This document shows, one piece after another, positions 27,034 through 34,654 of a stretch of DNA of 64,000 nucleotides; the first letter of the stretch is position 1, and each line of letters begins with the position of its first letter. The stretch covers positions 1-64,000 of the forward strand of contig DDET01000068.1 of the NCBI GenBank assembly GCA_002336915.1. Direction: 5' to 3'. Origin of the DNA: Bacteroidetes bacterium UBA1947. GTDB taxonomy: Bacteria; Bacteroidota; Bacteroidia; Chitinophagales; Chitinophagaceae. The translations under genes were made by a program, and so were the position numbers. The notes below the pieces were generated by a model that was not told where the DNA came from, did not search any database, and worked only from the letters and a program-made list of their open reading frames with translations.

Positions 27034-29442
27034 TTACTGTTTTGTTATTTTGACTGTTTCCTTTCTTTCGTCGTCGCTGTAATTAACCATGTACATACCT
27101 GCTGCAAGGCTGCTCATATCGATCACTGCTTTATCATTATCCATCGGTACGCGGATCAATATCCTACCTGTAAGGTCTGATACAGAAAGCTGACCGTTTT
27201 TGCTGATGTTGCCGGAAATGTTCACTGTTATTTTATCTTTTGAGGGGTTAGGATAAACTTCCATAGCGCCGTTAAGCCCAGTACTTACGTTTGCTACATC
27301 AAGCGCAAGGACCCCTGTGTGTATGTAGAAACCACTCATACCTGTAACAGGGAAGGTCATTACCCACCAGTTATTTGTTGCATCCCAGGATACCGTGGGT
27401 GTTATAAGTACGGCTCCTAAATACTCATCGGGTGTATTAGCGAGGCCGTGGAATTGCGTGATGCGTACATTCCCGTTATCTGTTGCACCTGTAGGTAGTA
27501 ACGGCAAACCAAGCGTTGAGGCTACAGTATTATAAGCATCAAACTCCGACTGGTAAGCAAATAAAGTGATGGTAGCGGTGGCCGTATTTGCAAAGCCAAC
27601 AGATTCGACATTATAGTGCCTCTGTGCGTACGGGCGATTGTTGTACATACTCACATTCTCGTCGAGGGTTACTTTGACCACCATGTTGCCCACTATCGGC
27701 GATGCCCCGGTTGGGCTTACAATAGCCATCAGGTCGCAATCCGGGATGTAACGGACCTCGGTTGTGGCGGGCACATCTGTTGTGAACTGTGTTTCAGTGG
27801 TATTTGTAGCGCCTGCCAAACCTGTAGCACCCGCTGCGTGAACTATGAGATCCTGCGTTGTGCTGCCGGTACAACCCGCAACTGTAGCGGTATAGGTAAT
27901 AGGATATACCCCTGAACCAGTTTGCGTGAATACGCCGTTCACGACATTAGGGCCGCTAAAGGTACCGCCTTGAGGTACGCCACCATACAGGGTAAGTGCA
28001 GCGGAATTGCTGCAAAGCTCGGGAAGCGTGGCTATTATCACGGAAGGCGATGGCAATACTGTTTGTACCTGCGATGAAGTATCCATGCAGCCGTTACCAT
28101 CGGTGTATGCGTAGGAGATGGTCTGTGTTCCCTGGGTAGGATCAAACATGCCACTGGAGACACCCGTGCCATAGTAAATACCACCTGCAGGTGAACCACC
28201 CGTGAGTACAACAGCAGGATCGGCTGAACATACAGGCGTTAGCGGCAATAAAGTATCGACCGGTTTTGGATTAATAACCGCAGTTGTGGTGCCGGTAGCA
28301 GAGCAACCTGCAGCCGTGGTAACTGTTACGGTATAAGTTCCGGCGTCAGAAGGGGCCGCGTAAGGTATGTTGACCGTAGCAGTAGTAGCAGGGCTGCCGA
28401 GGCCCGGGCCTGTCCAGGAGTAAGCTGAGCCGGCCGGCGTAGTTTGGACGTTCAAGGTCAGTGTACTGCCTTCACATACAGGCGAGTTGCTATTAGGTGA
28501 ATTGGCTGCGAATACGGGTAATGGATCGACGGTTAATGTACCGCTTGTAGATTGAGAAGTGGTAGCCCCGACCGTTTGGCTTACATTGTATGTATAAACA
28601 GTAGTGTTGGTAACTGCAGGCGGGGTAAATGTATAAGTGGCAGTTCCCGCAACCGCAGCTGTACTGGTATTAGCAGGTATGCCGGGCCCGGACCAATTGG
28701 CGGTAGCCCCGTTGGCCAGGCCATCTGCGCTCAGAGTGGTTTGCGAACCACTGCAAATATTGGCTGGATTAGCGACCAGTGAATCAGGCGGCCCCAGGAG
28801 CCTTGTGAATTGAATGTTAGGCCTGGTAGTGGAGGTGCCCGTAACGCTGGTAGTGGTGCAAAACGGCCCTCCCGCATCGGAACGATACCATATAGAGGTA
28901 TTGACACCCGGTACTACATTTTGGGTCCATTGCGTACTGGCATTGTACGTGTAATTGCTTGGCCCGTCCCAAAAGCAAATATCAATGAGAATATTATCTG
29001 TCCCATTCCAACTGAAGGGTGAACTAAGCGTGTACGTGTTCCAGCCAAGGGAAGGACTGAGGCTGGGGTTTGAGTACACCAGGGTGAAGCCTGTAGTTTG
29101 GAAAGTATTCGTATTGGGTGTAGTAGTGCCTTTTATGTAGATATTATAACTCTGCAAAGGCTGCGTACCGTTTGTAGCGACGACATTAAATGCGAGCTGG
29201 TCTATTGTGCCGGGCGTCATGCCTGCTGCAGCACATTCGGCTGCAGTGTACAAAAACTGGGTGCGCATGCCCGAATACCAATTACCGTAAGGAGTGGGAT
29301 AGGTATATTGATCGTTGAAAGTGGTTCCCGAACCAATTTGCCAGGAGGTTTGAGCGGTCAGTTCATACCGGCCGGATAATAATAAGAGCAGTGAAACCGA
29401 GGCGACCTTCACTATTCTTGCAGACATGTAAGCAGGTTTCAT
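27034..29442 (-). CDS. Large T9SS-secreted protein with Ig-like domains
   Basis: This 802-aa surface protein has a signal peptide at ~1-30. An N-terminal ~170-aa jelly-roll-like domain (QTSWQIGSGTTFNDQYTYP, then WNGTDNILIDICFWDG) is of the kind found at the start of many Bacteroidota T9SS proteins. Ig/PKD-like repeats follow (CSGSQTTLSA..., CEGSTLTLNV..., CSADPAVVLTGG...). A ~190-aa module is nearly the same as that in the giant protein at 259-4788 (DCDLMxxVxPxG, AYQSEFDAYN, WVxTFPVTGxSGFYIHTG). A T9SS sorting domain ends it (VYPNPSKDKITV, VSDLTGRIL, AAGMYMVNY, KITKQ). It is monocistronic with its own terminator. Probably an adhesin or matrix protein. Confidence 0.92.
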   Translation of the reverse strand: MKPAYMSARIVKVASVSLLLLLSGRYELTAQTSWQIGSGTTFNDQYTYPTPYGNWYSGMRTQFLYTAAECAAAGMTPGTIDQLAFNVVATNGTQPLQSYNIYIKGTTTPNTNTFQTTGFTLVYSNPSLSPSLGWNTYTLSSPFSWNGTDNILIDICFWDGPSNYTYNASTQWTQNVVPGVNTSIWYRSDAGGPFCTTTSVTGTSTTRPNIQFTRLLGPPDSLVANPANICSGSQTTLSADGLANGATANWSGPGIPANTSTAAVAGTATYTFTPPAVTNTTVYTYNVSQTVGATTSQSTSGTLTVDPLPVFAANSPNSNSPVCEGSTLTLNVQTTPAGSAYSWTGPGLGSPATTATVNIPYAAPSDAGTYTVTVTTAAGCSATGTTTAVINPKPVDTLLPLTPVCSADPAVVLTGGSPAGGIYYGTGVSSGMFDPTQGTQTISYAYTDGNGCMDTSSQVQTVLPSPSVIIATLPELCSNSAALTLYGGVPQGGTFSGPNVVNGVFTQTGSGVYPITYTATVAGCTGSTTQDLIVHAAGATGLAGATNTTETQFTTDVPATTEVRYIPDCDLMAIVSPTGASPIVGNMVVKVTLDENVSMYNNRPYAQRHYNVESVGFANTATATITLFAYQSEFDAYNTVASTLGLPLLPTGATDNGNVRITQFHGLANTPDEYLGAVLITPTVSWDATNNWWVMTFPVTGMSGFYIHTGVLALDVANVSTGLNGAMEVYPNPSKDKITVNISGNISKNGQLSVSDLTGRILIRVPMDNDKAVIDMSSLAAGMYMVNYSDDERKETVKITKQ

Positions 29443-29737
29443 AAAAGATGTATTTTGATGTAAATAAATAATTTTATTAACATGTTTTAAATAACTATTT
29501 ATTAATGCTAATAAGGCTTTTACTAAATTTAAGTTAGTTTTTAATCAATAGCAAAAAAATAAATGCATGCAAAAACCATACCCCGGGAACATTATGTTTC
29601 ATAACTGTTTAGCTGCCTTATGTAAGTACTAGAAAGAGAGCAGCAAGTGTGGAGTTTGGACAAACAATTATTTTTTTGACAGGGATACTAAAAATTTGAC
29701 TGAGAGTTTTATATATTTAAGCACCAAAATTTGTACA

Positions 29738-29908
29738 ATGAAAAAGTTTGCAACCATATTTTATGTTTTGATAGGCGTGATCGTGATTTTTATGAGTTCG
29801 TGCGCCGGCGGAGGCCATGCCTCCCACAGGCCTTACAAGCATGGTTACCATAGTCGTCATTACTACGATCCCCGCTACCAGATATACCAAAGCCACAGGA
29901 CCTGGTAA
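29738..29908 (+). CDS. Small His/Tyr-rich lipoprotein (56 aa)
   Basis: The start is the ATG giving MKKFATIFYVLIGVIVIFMS followed by SC, a lipoprotein signal with the lipid Cys at ~22. The mature ~35 residues are rich in His, Tyr and Arg (HASHRPYKHGYHSRHYYDPR). It has the same length and layout as the gene at 10424-10594. It has its own terminator, so it is expressed as a single short transcript. Metal binding is plausible but not shown. Confidence 0.8.
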   Translation: MKKFATIFYVLIGVIVIFMSSCAGGGHASHRPYKHGYHSRHYYDPRYQIYQSHRTW

Positions 29909-29926
29909 GGGTGTAAAATATTTTAT

Positions 29927-29958
29927 AAGCCGCTTTCCGCCAGGAAGCGGCTTTTTTT
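29927..29958 (+). terminator. Rho-independent terminator
   Basis: An AAGCCGCTT...AAGCGGCTT hairpin (one-base bulge) with a run of seven T follows the small lipoprotein gene. The next gene starts only 22 bp later. Confidence 0.9.
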
Positions 29959-29980
29959 GTTTGGTGTAAAAATTTTTTTT

Positions 29981-30880
29981 ATGAAGGCCTTCTTCCTTAT
30001 CTCATCCGTTCTGCTCTTTTTGCAAAGCACGCTCCGGGCACAGACCCTGGACACAAGCGACCAAAGACGAATAGAGCAACGTCGTGTTTTTGCTACGGGA
30101 TTTTACAGGGAGCCGCGAGGTAGTTCGGCATATTGTAACAGTGCCGGCGAACTGGCCTTTATTTGTGCATCAGAAGGGAAAAAAGATTCAGCTTTCTATT
30201 TTCTTAATGAGACATTCTCCTACACGGGGAAAAATGAACGCGAGCTTAATTCTATTTATGATCCTTATAACCTGGGCAATTACCCTTTTTTGAAATGGAA
30301 AAATGAGCCTGAATGGAAGGCTTATGAGCACACAGTGACAGAAAAATATATGGCAATGCATACCGGCCTAAAACAAGTCAGGCTGTCGCTGGACTTGTTA
30401 AAAGCTTTCGGGCTGGACCAGTCGATACGGGTATATTGCATGAAAATACGCAAGGATGCGCATGCAAAAGCTGAGGGACGGAAAATAGACAGCACCAACC
30501 TGGTGTTCATAAAACAAGTAGTGAAAAAATATGGATTCCCCAGCCTGTCGATGGTTGGTGAAAACGCATATGAGGGTGCTTTTATCCTTTGCCAGCATGC
30601 CGATGACGATATTGCCTTCCAAAAAGCAATACTGGTGCAACTGAAGAAGCTTGCTGCGAGCGGCGATGCCAAAAAAGAAGATGTAGCTTACCTTACCGAC
30701 CGTATAATGGTGAAAGAAAGAGGTACACAGGTGTACGGCACGCAGTTCAAAAATTATGTGCTTTATCCAATTATAGATTCAACAAACGTAGACAGGCGCA
30801 GAGCGGAGATGGGCCTGGGAACCCTGGCAGAATACCTGAAAGGTATGTCCGGAGATATTACCCCACCGGGCCGTAATTAA
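29981..30880 (+). CDS. DUF6624 family secreted protein
   Basis: This 299-aa protein has a signal peptide ending LRAQ (~21). The region ~150-295 matches the pattern I know as DUF6624: VKKYGFPSLSMVGENAYEGA, LCQHADDDIAFQKAIL, VAYLTDRIMV, QVYGTQF, and VDRRRAEMGLGTLAEYL. The N-terminal half is helical with no extra motif. Members often sit in gene-poor accessory positions and their activity is unknown. The start is the ATG with a signal peptide; a TTG upstream would fall within the terminator. Confidence 0.88.
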   Translation: MKAFFLISSVLLFLQSTLRAQTLDTSDQRRIEQRRVFATGFYREPRGSSAYCNSAGELAFICASEGKKDSAFYFLNETFSYTGKNERELNSIYDPYNLGNYPFLKWKNEPEWKAYEHTVTEKYMAMHTGLKQVRLSLDLLKAFGLDQSIRVYCMKIRKDAHAKAEGRKIDSTNLVFIKQVVKKYGFPSLSMVGENAYEGAFILCQHADDDIAFQKAILVQLKKLAASGDAKKEDVAYLTDRIMVKERGTQVYGTQFKNYVLYPIIDSTNVDRRRAEMGLGTLAEYLKGMSGDITPPGRN

Positions 30881-30884
30881 AAAA

Positions 30885-30912
30885 GCAGCGAAACCGCGAT
30901 AGGTTCCGCTGC
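30885..30912 (-). terminator. Terminator of the PT-repeat lipoprotein gene
   Basis: A GCAGCGnAACC/GGTTnCGCTGC hairpin with one internal mismatch is followed by TTTTTT on the minus strand only. It lies ~85 bp past the stop at 31000. Confidence 0.7.
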
Positions 30913-30999
30913 GATAAATCCACCCTCTCAGGATTTGAAGCCATCAAGAGGATTTTTAGCCCTGTATACAGGATAAATGGAGGGGTAAAAGGAAAAAAC

Positions 31000-31788
31000 T
31001 TAGTTTACTGTTACACTTTTAACGATGGCTCTTTCCCTTATGTACACACAATTCTTAGTTGGCAGGCCTTCTGTGATATAAAGTGCATTCCAGGGACATA
31101 TTTCTATGTAAGCCGGGCTTGATGCAGATGATGCGCTAAACGAGCTTAATTCGCTGGCGGGGATCGTTACCGTACCTGCAGTGCCCGAGTAGTGCCAAAC
31201 TTTATTTGTGCTGCCTGATATAAGTACTACATATACCGAGTCAGCATGTGGGGTAGTAGTGCCATTAAATGTAAAGGTGAGGGGATTGGTACGGGTGACT
31301 GTTTCGGGCACTGTGCCGGTGTAATCGGGAGCGGAGCTGTAAACGTTCCTGTTAACAGCCGGGAAATTAGCATTGCCTGCTACGTTCCATACCATGCCGC
31401 TTGAGAAACCAAGGTCGGCCGGTGTTTGGCCTGCAGTTGCGGTTTTGATGTAGGCATTGGTCGTGCCCTTATCGAGTGCTATGTTATTCACTTTTACAAC
31501 ACCGGCGTCGATCATCGTATTGGTGCCTGTTGTAGAATAAGGTGCACTATAAGCGGCCGCGATGCCGGATTCAGTATTCAGATCGATAGGAATGCCCGCC
31601 TGGACGGTAGTAAAGGTCATTGTGAGGCCGATAAATGCTGCGTCAACACCGGCTACGTTAATAGAAGGTGCCGAAGGCCCTGCTGTGGGCGTGGGCGTGG
31701 GAGTAGGCGTGGGTGTATCTTCTTTTTTGTTGCACGATACTATGCTAAGTGCCAGCACAGGTACTAAAATGTAGGCTAATTTTTTCAT
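31000..31788 (-). CDS. Lipoprotein with Pro-Thr spacer, member of a local three-gene family
   Basis: In this 262-aa protein the lipobox VSC puts the lipid Cys at ~19. It is followed by an acidic patch and a run of Pro-Thr pairs (~26-35) that would hold the domain away from the membrane. The domain is beta-rich. It shares a block with the lipoproteins at 32847-33668 and 33787-34623: Y/FxGTVP, then LTFTF, then an ADS motif before a hydrophobic strand, ending in V/I-V-x-N/Y. No enzyme motif is visible. The three are probably diverged duplicates. Confidence 0.82.
   Translation of the reverse strand: MKKLAYILVPVLALSIVSCNKKEDTPTPTPTPTPTAGPSAPSINVAGVDAAFIGLTMTFTTVQAGIPIDLNTESGIAAAYSAPYSTTGTNTMIDAGVVKVNNIALDKGTTNAYIKTATAGQTPADLGFSSGMVWNVAGNANFPAVNRNVYSSAPDYTGTVPETVTRTNPLTFTFNGTTTPHADSVYVVLISGSTNKVWHYSGTAGTVTIPASELSSFSASSASSPAYIEICPWNALYITEGLPTKNCVYIRERAIVKSVTVN
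31686..31716 (-). repeat. Short Pro-Thr codon repeat
   Basis: Imperfect GGCGTG/GGAGTA hexamers encode the PT spacer behind the lipid anchor. Slippage could change spacer length. Confidence 0.7.
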
Positions 31789-31926
31789 GACTTTGTTTTT
31801 TGATTAGTGGATGTTACCGGAAAGGGCATAAAGCCTTTTCCCGGAACAAAAGTAGCCTGAGCCTAAGGAGCTTGAAATACAGCGATAAGGGTATTTTTAT
31901 CTACGTACTGGCACGGAGTATATAAC

Positions 31927-31954
31927 GTGCAAATGTGACAATATGGAAATGTGC
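31927..31954 (+). repeat. Intergenic AATGTG-type repeat, copy 1
   Basis: The 26-base core ending AAATGTGC matches the copy at 43545-43574 at 21 positions, with the same AAATGTG, AATATG and AAATGTGC blocks. Both copies are intergenic. Confidence 0.5.
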
Positions 31955-32000
31955 CCGCCTGGTAATTCGGGCAGGCAAATGGTGTTTCAGGCAGTTGAAA

Positions 32001-32645
32001 TCAGATCAGATGCTTTTCCAGGGCGTATTTCAGGAGGCCTACGATACTCTTGTTGTTGGTTTTGCGCAGCATATTCTTGCGGTGTGTCTCCACGGTGCGC
32101 TCACTTATGAAAAGGCGCTCAGCTATCTGGGCGTTACTCAACTCATCAGATACAAGTTTCAACACCTCCAGTTCGCGCTCGGTCAGTTTTGCTTCCTCCG
32201 GCTGGTCTTGCTTTTGCTGGCGGCGTACTACAAGCGCAGTTATTTTTTCAGATACCTCGGATGAAAAATACATTTTGCCTAAGGCTACTGTGCGTATGGC
32301 ATCGAGCAGTTCCTTATCATTTACATTTTTCAGCAGGTAGCCCGATACGCCTGCTTCAATCATATCCATTATGTGCCCTGCATCGTCATACATGGATAAT
32401 GCGATCACATTGATCGCGGGGTATTTTTCTTTTATTTTAAGGGTAAGCTCATGCCCATTGAGGCCGGGCATGTTTATATCCACAAGCGCCACCTGCGGCC
32501 TTGTTGTATCCAGTTCGTTATACAGATCAAGCCCGTTGTCATACATGGCAGCTATCTCTACATCCTTTTGTTTTTGGAGCAAGGCTTTTAGCCCGTCCAA
32601 CAAAATATGATGGTCGTCTGCAACAACTATTTTTATTTTATCCAT
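32001..32645 (-). CDS. NarL/FixJ family response regulator (orphan)
   Basis: This 214-aa protein has a receiver domain (~1-120) with acidic pair D10-D11, phospho-acceptor D56 (ALVDINMPGLNG), S84 and K106. A LuxR-type helix-turn-helix is at ~152-214 (LTERELEVLKLVSDELSNAQ with ISERTVETHRKN). All phosphorylation residues are intact. No histidine kinase lies in the window, so its sensor is encoded elsewhere. It sits between two genes of a lipoprotein family. The 200-bp upstream gap contains a palindrome that may be its operator. Confidence 0.96.
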   Translation of the reverse strand: MDKIKIVVADDHHILLDGLKALLQKQKDVEIAAMYDNGLDLYNELDTTRPQVALVDINMPGLNGHELTLKIKEKYPAINVIALSMYDDAGHIMDMIEAGVSGYLLKNVNDKELLDAIRTVALGKMYFSSEVSEKITALVVRRQQKQDQPEEAKLTERELEVLKLVSDELSNAQIAERLFISERTVETHRKNMLRKTNNKSIVGLLKYALEKHLI

Positions 32646-32744
32646 TATCCAGGGCTAACACTATAAATATACTGCAAATAAAAATCAATTACTATGCCGA
32701 AGGATGGCTTTTTTATGTATTTAAGTTTAGTTTACTGTAAATGT

Positions 32745-32771
32745 TACGGATTGTTAACAAACATTTCCGTA
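32745..32771. promoter_or_regulatory. Candidate operator palindrome upstream of the response regulator
   Basis: TACGGA and TCCGTA flank a central 10-bp palindrome TTGTTAACAA about 100 bp upstream of the response-regulator start. This type of dyad suits a dimeric LuxR-type regulator, possibly autoregulation. It is seen only by eye in one copy. Confidence 0.4.
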
Positions 32772-32846
32772 GCAAGTTGAAATGCAGGAATAATAGTATT
32801 GAATTGGGATAAAGACCAAAAGAATGGCCTGTTTGTAATGCGAAGC

Positions 32847-33668
32847 CTAATTGAAGACAACTTTCCTCATTATTTCCCTTTGGGTTACGAATGCAAATTG
32901 CTTTCCGCTGAAAGTCTCCAGTGTATCCTTAAATATTACGACCTCGAGCATAGCACCCCAGAAAACTTTGTCCTCAATGGAAAAAAACTCATTATGCATG
33001 TCAGCAAGCTGGGCTTTTGTAACTATCGTGGTTTTACTGCTACTACCCGTTTTCACACTGACCGTGTTGCTTTTGGCGATGTGGCCATTTGAGTGTAATA
33101 AAATATATCCTGAATCGGCATTCTTGATGCCTGCTGCATCGAATACATAAGTGAGCCCGCCACCCAGGGATACGTTGGGAGGAATAGTTCCACTAAAGGT
33201 GGGATAAGAATCCATCATATTCGCCGATACTTCAGGTATATTCTCATCACCTGTCACTTCCCAATGGTTCAAAGAGCCGCTATGCCATTTACTATTACCA
33301 AAGTACAAATTGCCCGACTGGCTGATAACCGAATTATTAAGGGAGAGCTGCTTTGCGGCCGCAAAGCCGGTTCCGTCGATACCACAGAAGAACACTTCCT
33401 GCCAGTCTTCGTAATGCTGGTACAAGTTACCGGCTGTATCGGGTATGCCGGCTTCCAGCCTAGTAGCTATAAATATGCCCCAGACATTGGATATAGGGGA
33501 GCCTGTGTTGGCCTGGTCATTGGTTTTCATTACAGAGGCTGCATAAGCTGCATCACTATGGGGTATATACATTAAGGGTACTATTGCTGCAGGTTCTGTT
33601 TTATCCTTTTTACATGATACTGTACAAAATGCAATGAGCACAATAGCTGCGGCGAAAATCCTCTTCAT
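32847..33668 (-). CDS. Lipoprotein, local paralog family member 2
   Basis: In this 273-aa protein the signal ends at VSC (Cys ~19), followed by a Lys-rich patch. The mature domain shares with the gene at 33787-34623 an NVWxxxxATxLxxxxxDTAG block, NHWEV, FxGxxP, a LTYxF strand, the NADS motif and a shared tail (GKxFAFVxQxEIxxxVVF). It is adjacent to and on the same strand as that paralog, with ~120 bp between them. The pair looks like a tandem duplication. Function unknown. Confidence 0.8.
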   Translation of the reverse strand: MKRIFAAAIVLIAFCTVSCKKDKTEPAAIVPLMYIPHSDAAYAASVMKTNDQANTGSPISNVWGIFIATRLEAGIPDTAGNLYQHYEDWQEVFFCGIDGTGFAAAKQLSLNNSVISQSGNLYFGNSKWHSGSLNHWEVTGDENIPEVSANMMDSYPTFSGTIPPNVSLGGGLTYVFDAAGIKNADSGYILLHSNGHIAKSNTVSVKTGSSSKTTIVTKAQLADMHNEFFSIEDKVFWGAMLEVVIFKDTLETFSGKQFAFVTQREIMRKVVFN

Positions 33669-33786
33669 TAAAGCTGTTTTTAAACTATAAGTAACGGGGG
33701 CTTAAAGTTATTACAAATATTAACGCGGACTTACACCTTTTTAGCTTGTTTACAATATAATGACATGTGCGCAAGCAGAGACCAAA

Positions 33787-34623
33787 TCAATAAAAAACTA
33801 TGGTCTTTAATATCTCCTTTTGATTAACAAAGGCAAATCTCTTGCCGGCATTCGTCCGGATGGTGTGGTTGTAAAGCACTATTTCAAATAAACCACCATG
33901 AAACCAATTGTTCATATATACGAATGGCCAGTTCTTCATGGTTGATACCCGCGACTGTGCTATTACTGCCGTGCCTCCATGAGCATTGACCATGGCGCTT
34001 TCAAGAATAAAGCCATCGGTATATAAAATTATTTGCGCAGAGTCGGCATTGCTGCAGTTTGAGGCGGCGAAGGTATAAGTAAGTGCTGCATTGCGGGAGA
34101 TGCTATCGGGCAGCGAGCCGGTGAACATGGGAAAGCTGCCCTGCACATCTGCTGACACTACAGTGGCGTTGTTATTGTCGGCAACCTCCCAGTGATTCGA
34201 TGAATTGGTGTGCCAGGTGTTTGTAGAATCAGGGTGCGTATAAAACCCTTTATAGATTACCACCGGGGCGCTGTTAACGGTGATACTGCCTACCGTAGCG
34301 TCAAAAGCGTTGACATGCGTGAAATTTGCGCCCTGCCATTTCAAATCCTGTGAATGGACCATACCGGCGGTGTCTTTCATCATACTTGTCAGCTCTGTGG
34401 CATTAAGTACTGCCCAGACATTTGGCATGACGGAGTGAGACAACGTAGTAGCTTTAGTGCCCATCAGGTACCAAATATCAGGGTGACGCCCATTCGGCAC
34501 GGTCACGCCCGGAACGTTTTGCGCAGCAGTGTCTTTTTTCTTAGTGCATGCTGCAGTAACCAGCAACATAGCGGAGGATATAAACAATGTGAGACGACAG
34601 TAATACATACAGGTAGTTTTCAA
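33787..34623 (-). CDS. Lipoprotein, local paralog family member 3
   Basis: This 278-aa protein has a lipobox TAAC near Cys 26, followed by a TKKKD patch. It is clearly related to the gene at 32847-33668 (NHWEV, GSLP, LTYTF, NADS, KRFAFVNQKEIL) and more distantly to that at 31000-31788. It lies 31 bp downstream of mfd on the same strand, so it could be read from the mfd transcript. Function unknown. Confidence 0.8.
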   Translation of the reverse strand: MKTTCMYYCRLTLFISSAMLLVTAACTKKKDTAAQNVPGVTVPNGRHPDIWYLMGTKATTLSHSVMPNVWAVLNATELTSMMKDTAGMVHSQDLKWQGANFTHVNAFDATVGSITVNSAPVVIYKGFYTHPDSTNTWHTNSSNHWEVADNNNATVVSADVQGSFPMFTGSLPDSISRNAALTYTFAASNCSNADSAQIILYTDGFILESAMVNAHGGTAVIAQSRVSTMKNWPFVYMNNWFHGGLFEIVLYNHTIRTNAGKRFAFVNQKEILKTIVFY

Positions 34624-34654
34624 ATAAACGCCTATATGCGGATATTATTGCAAA

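Noticed and set aside
31955..31998. Hairpin TGCCTGCC...GGCGGGCA as terminator of the response regulator
   Set aside because: The stem is imperfect and lacks a T-tract on the minus strand, so it was not listed.
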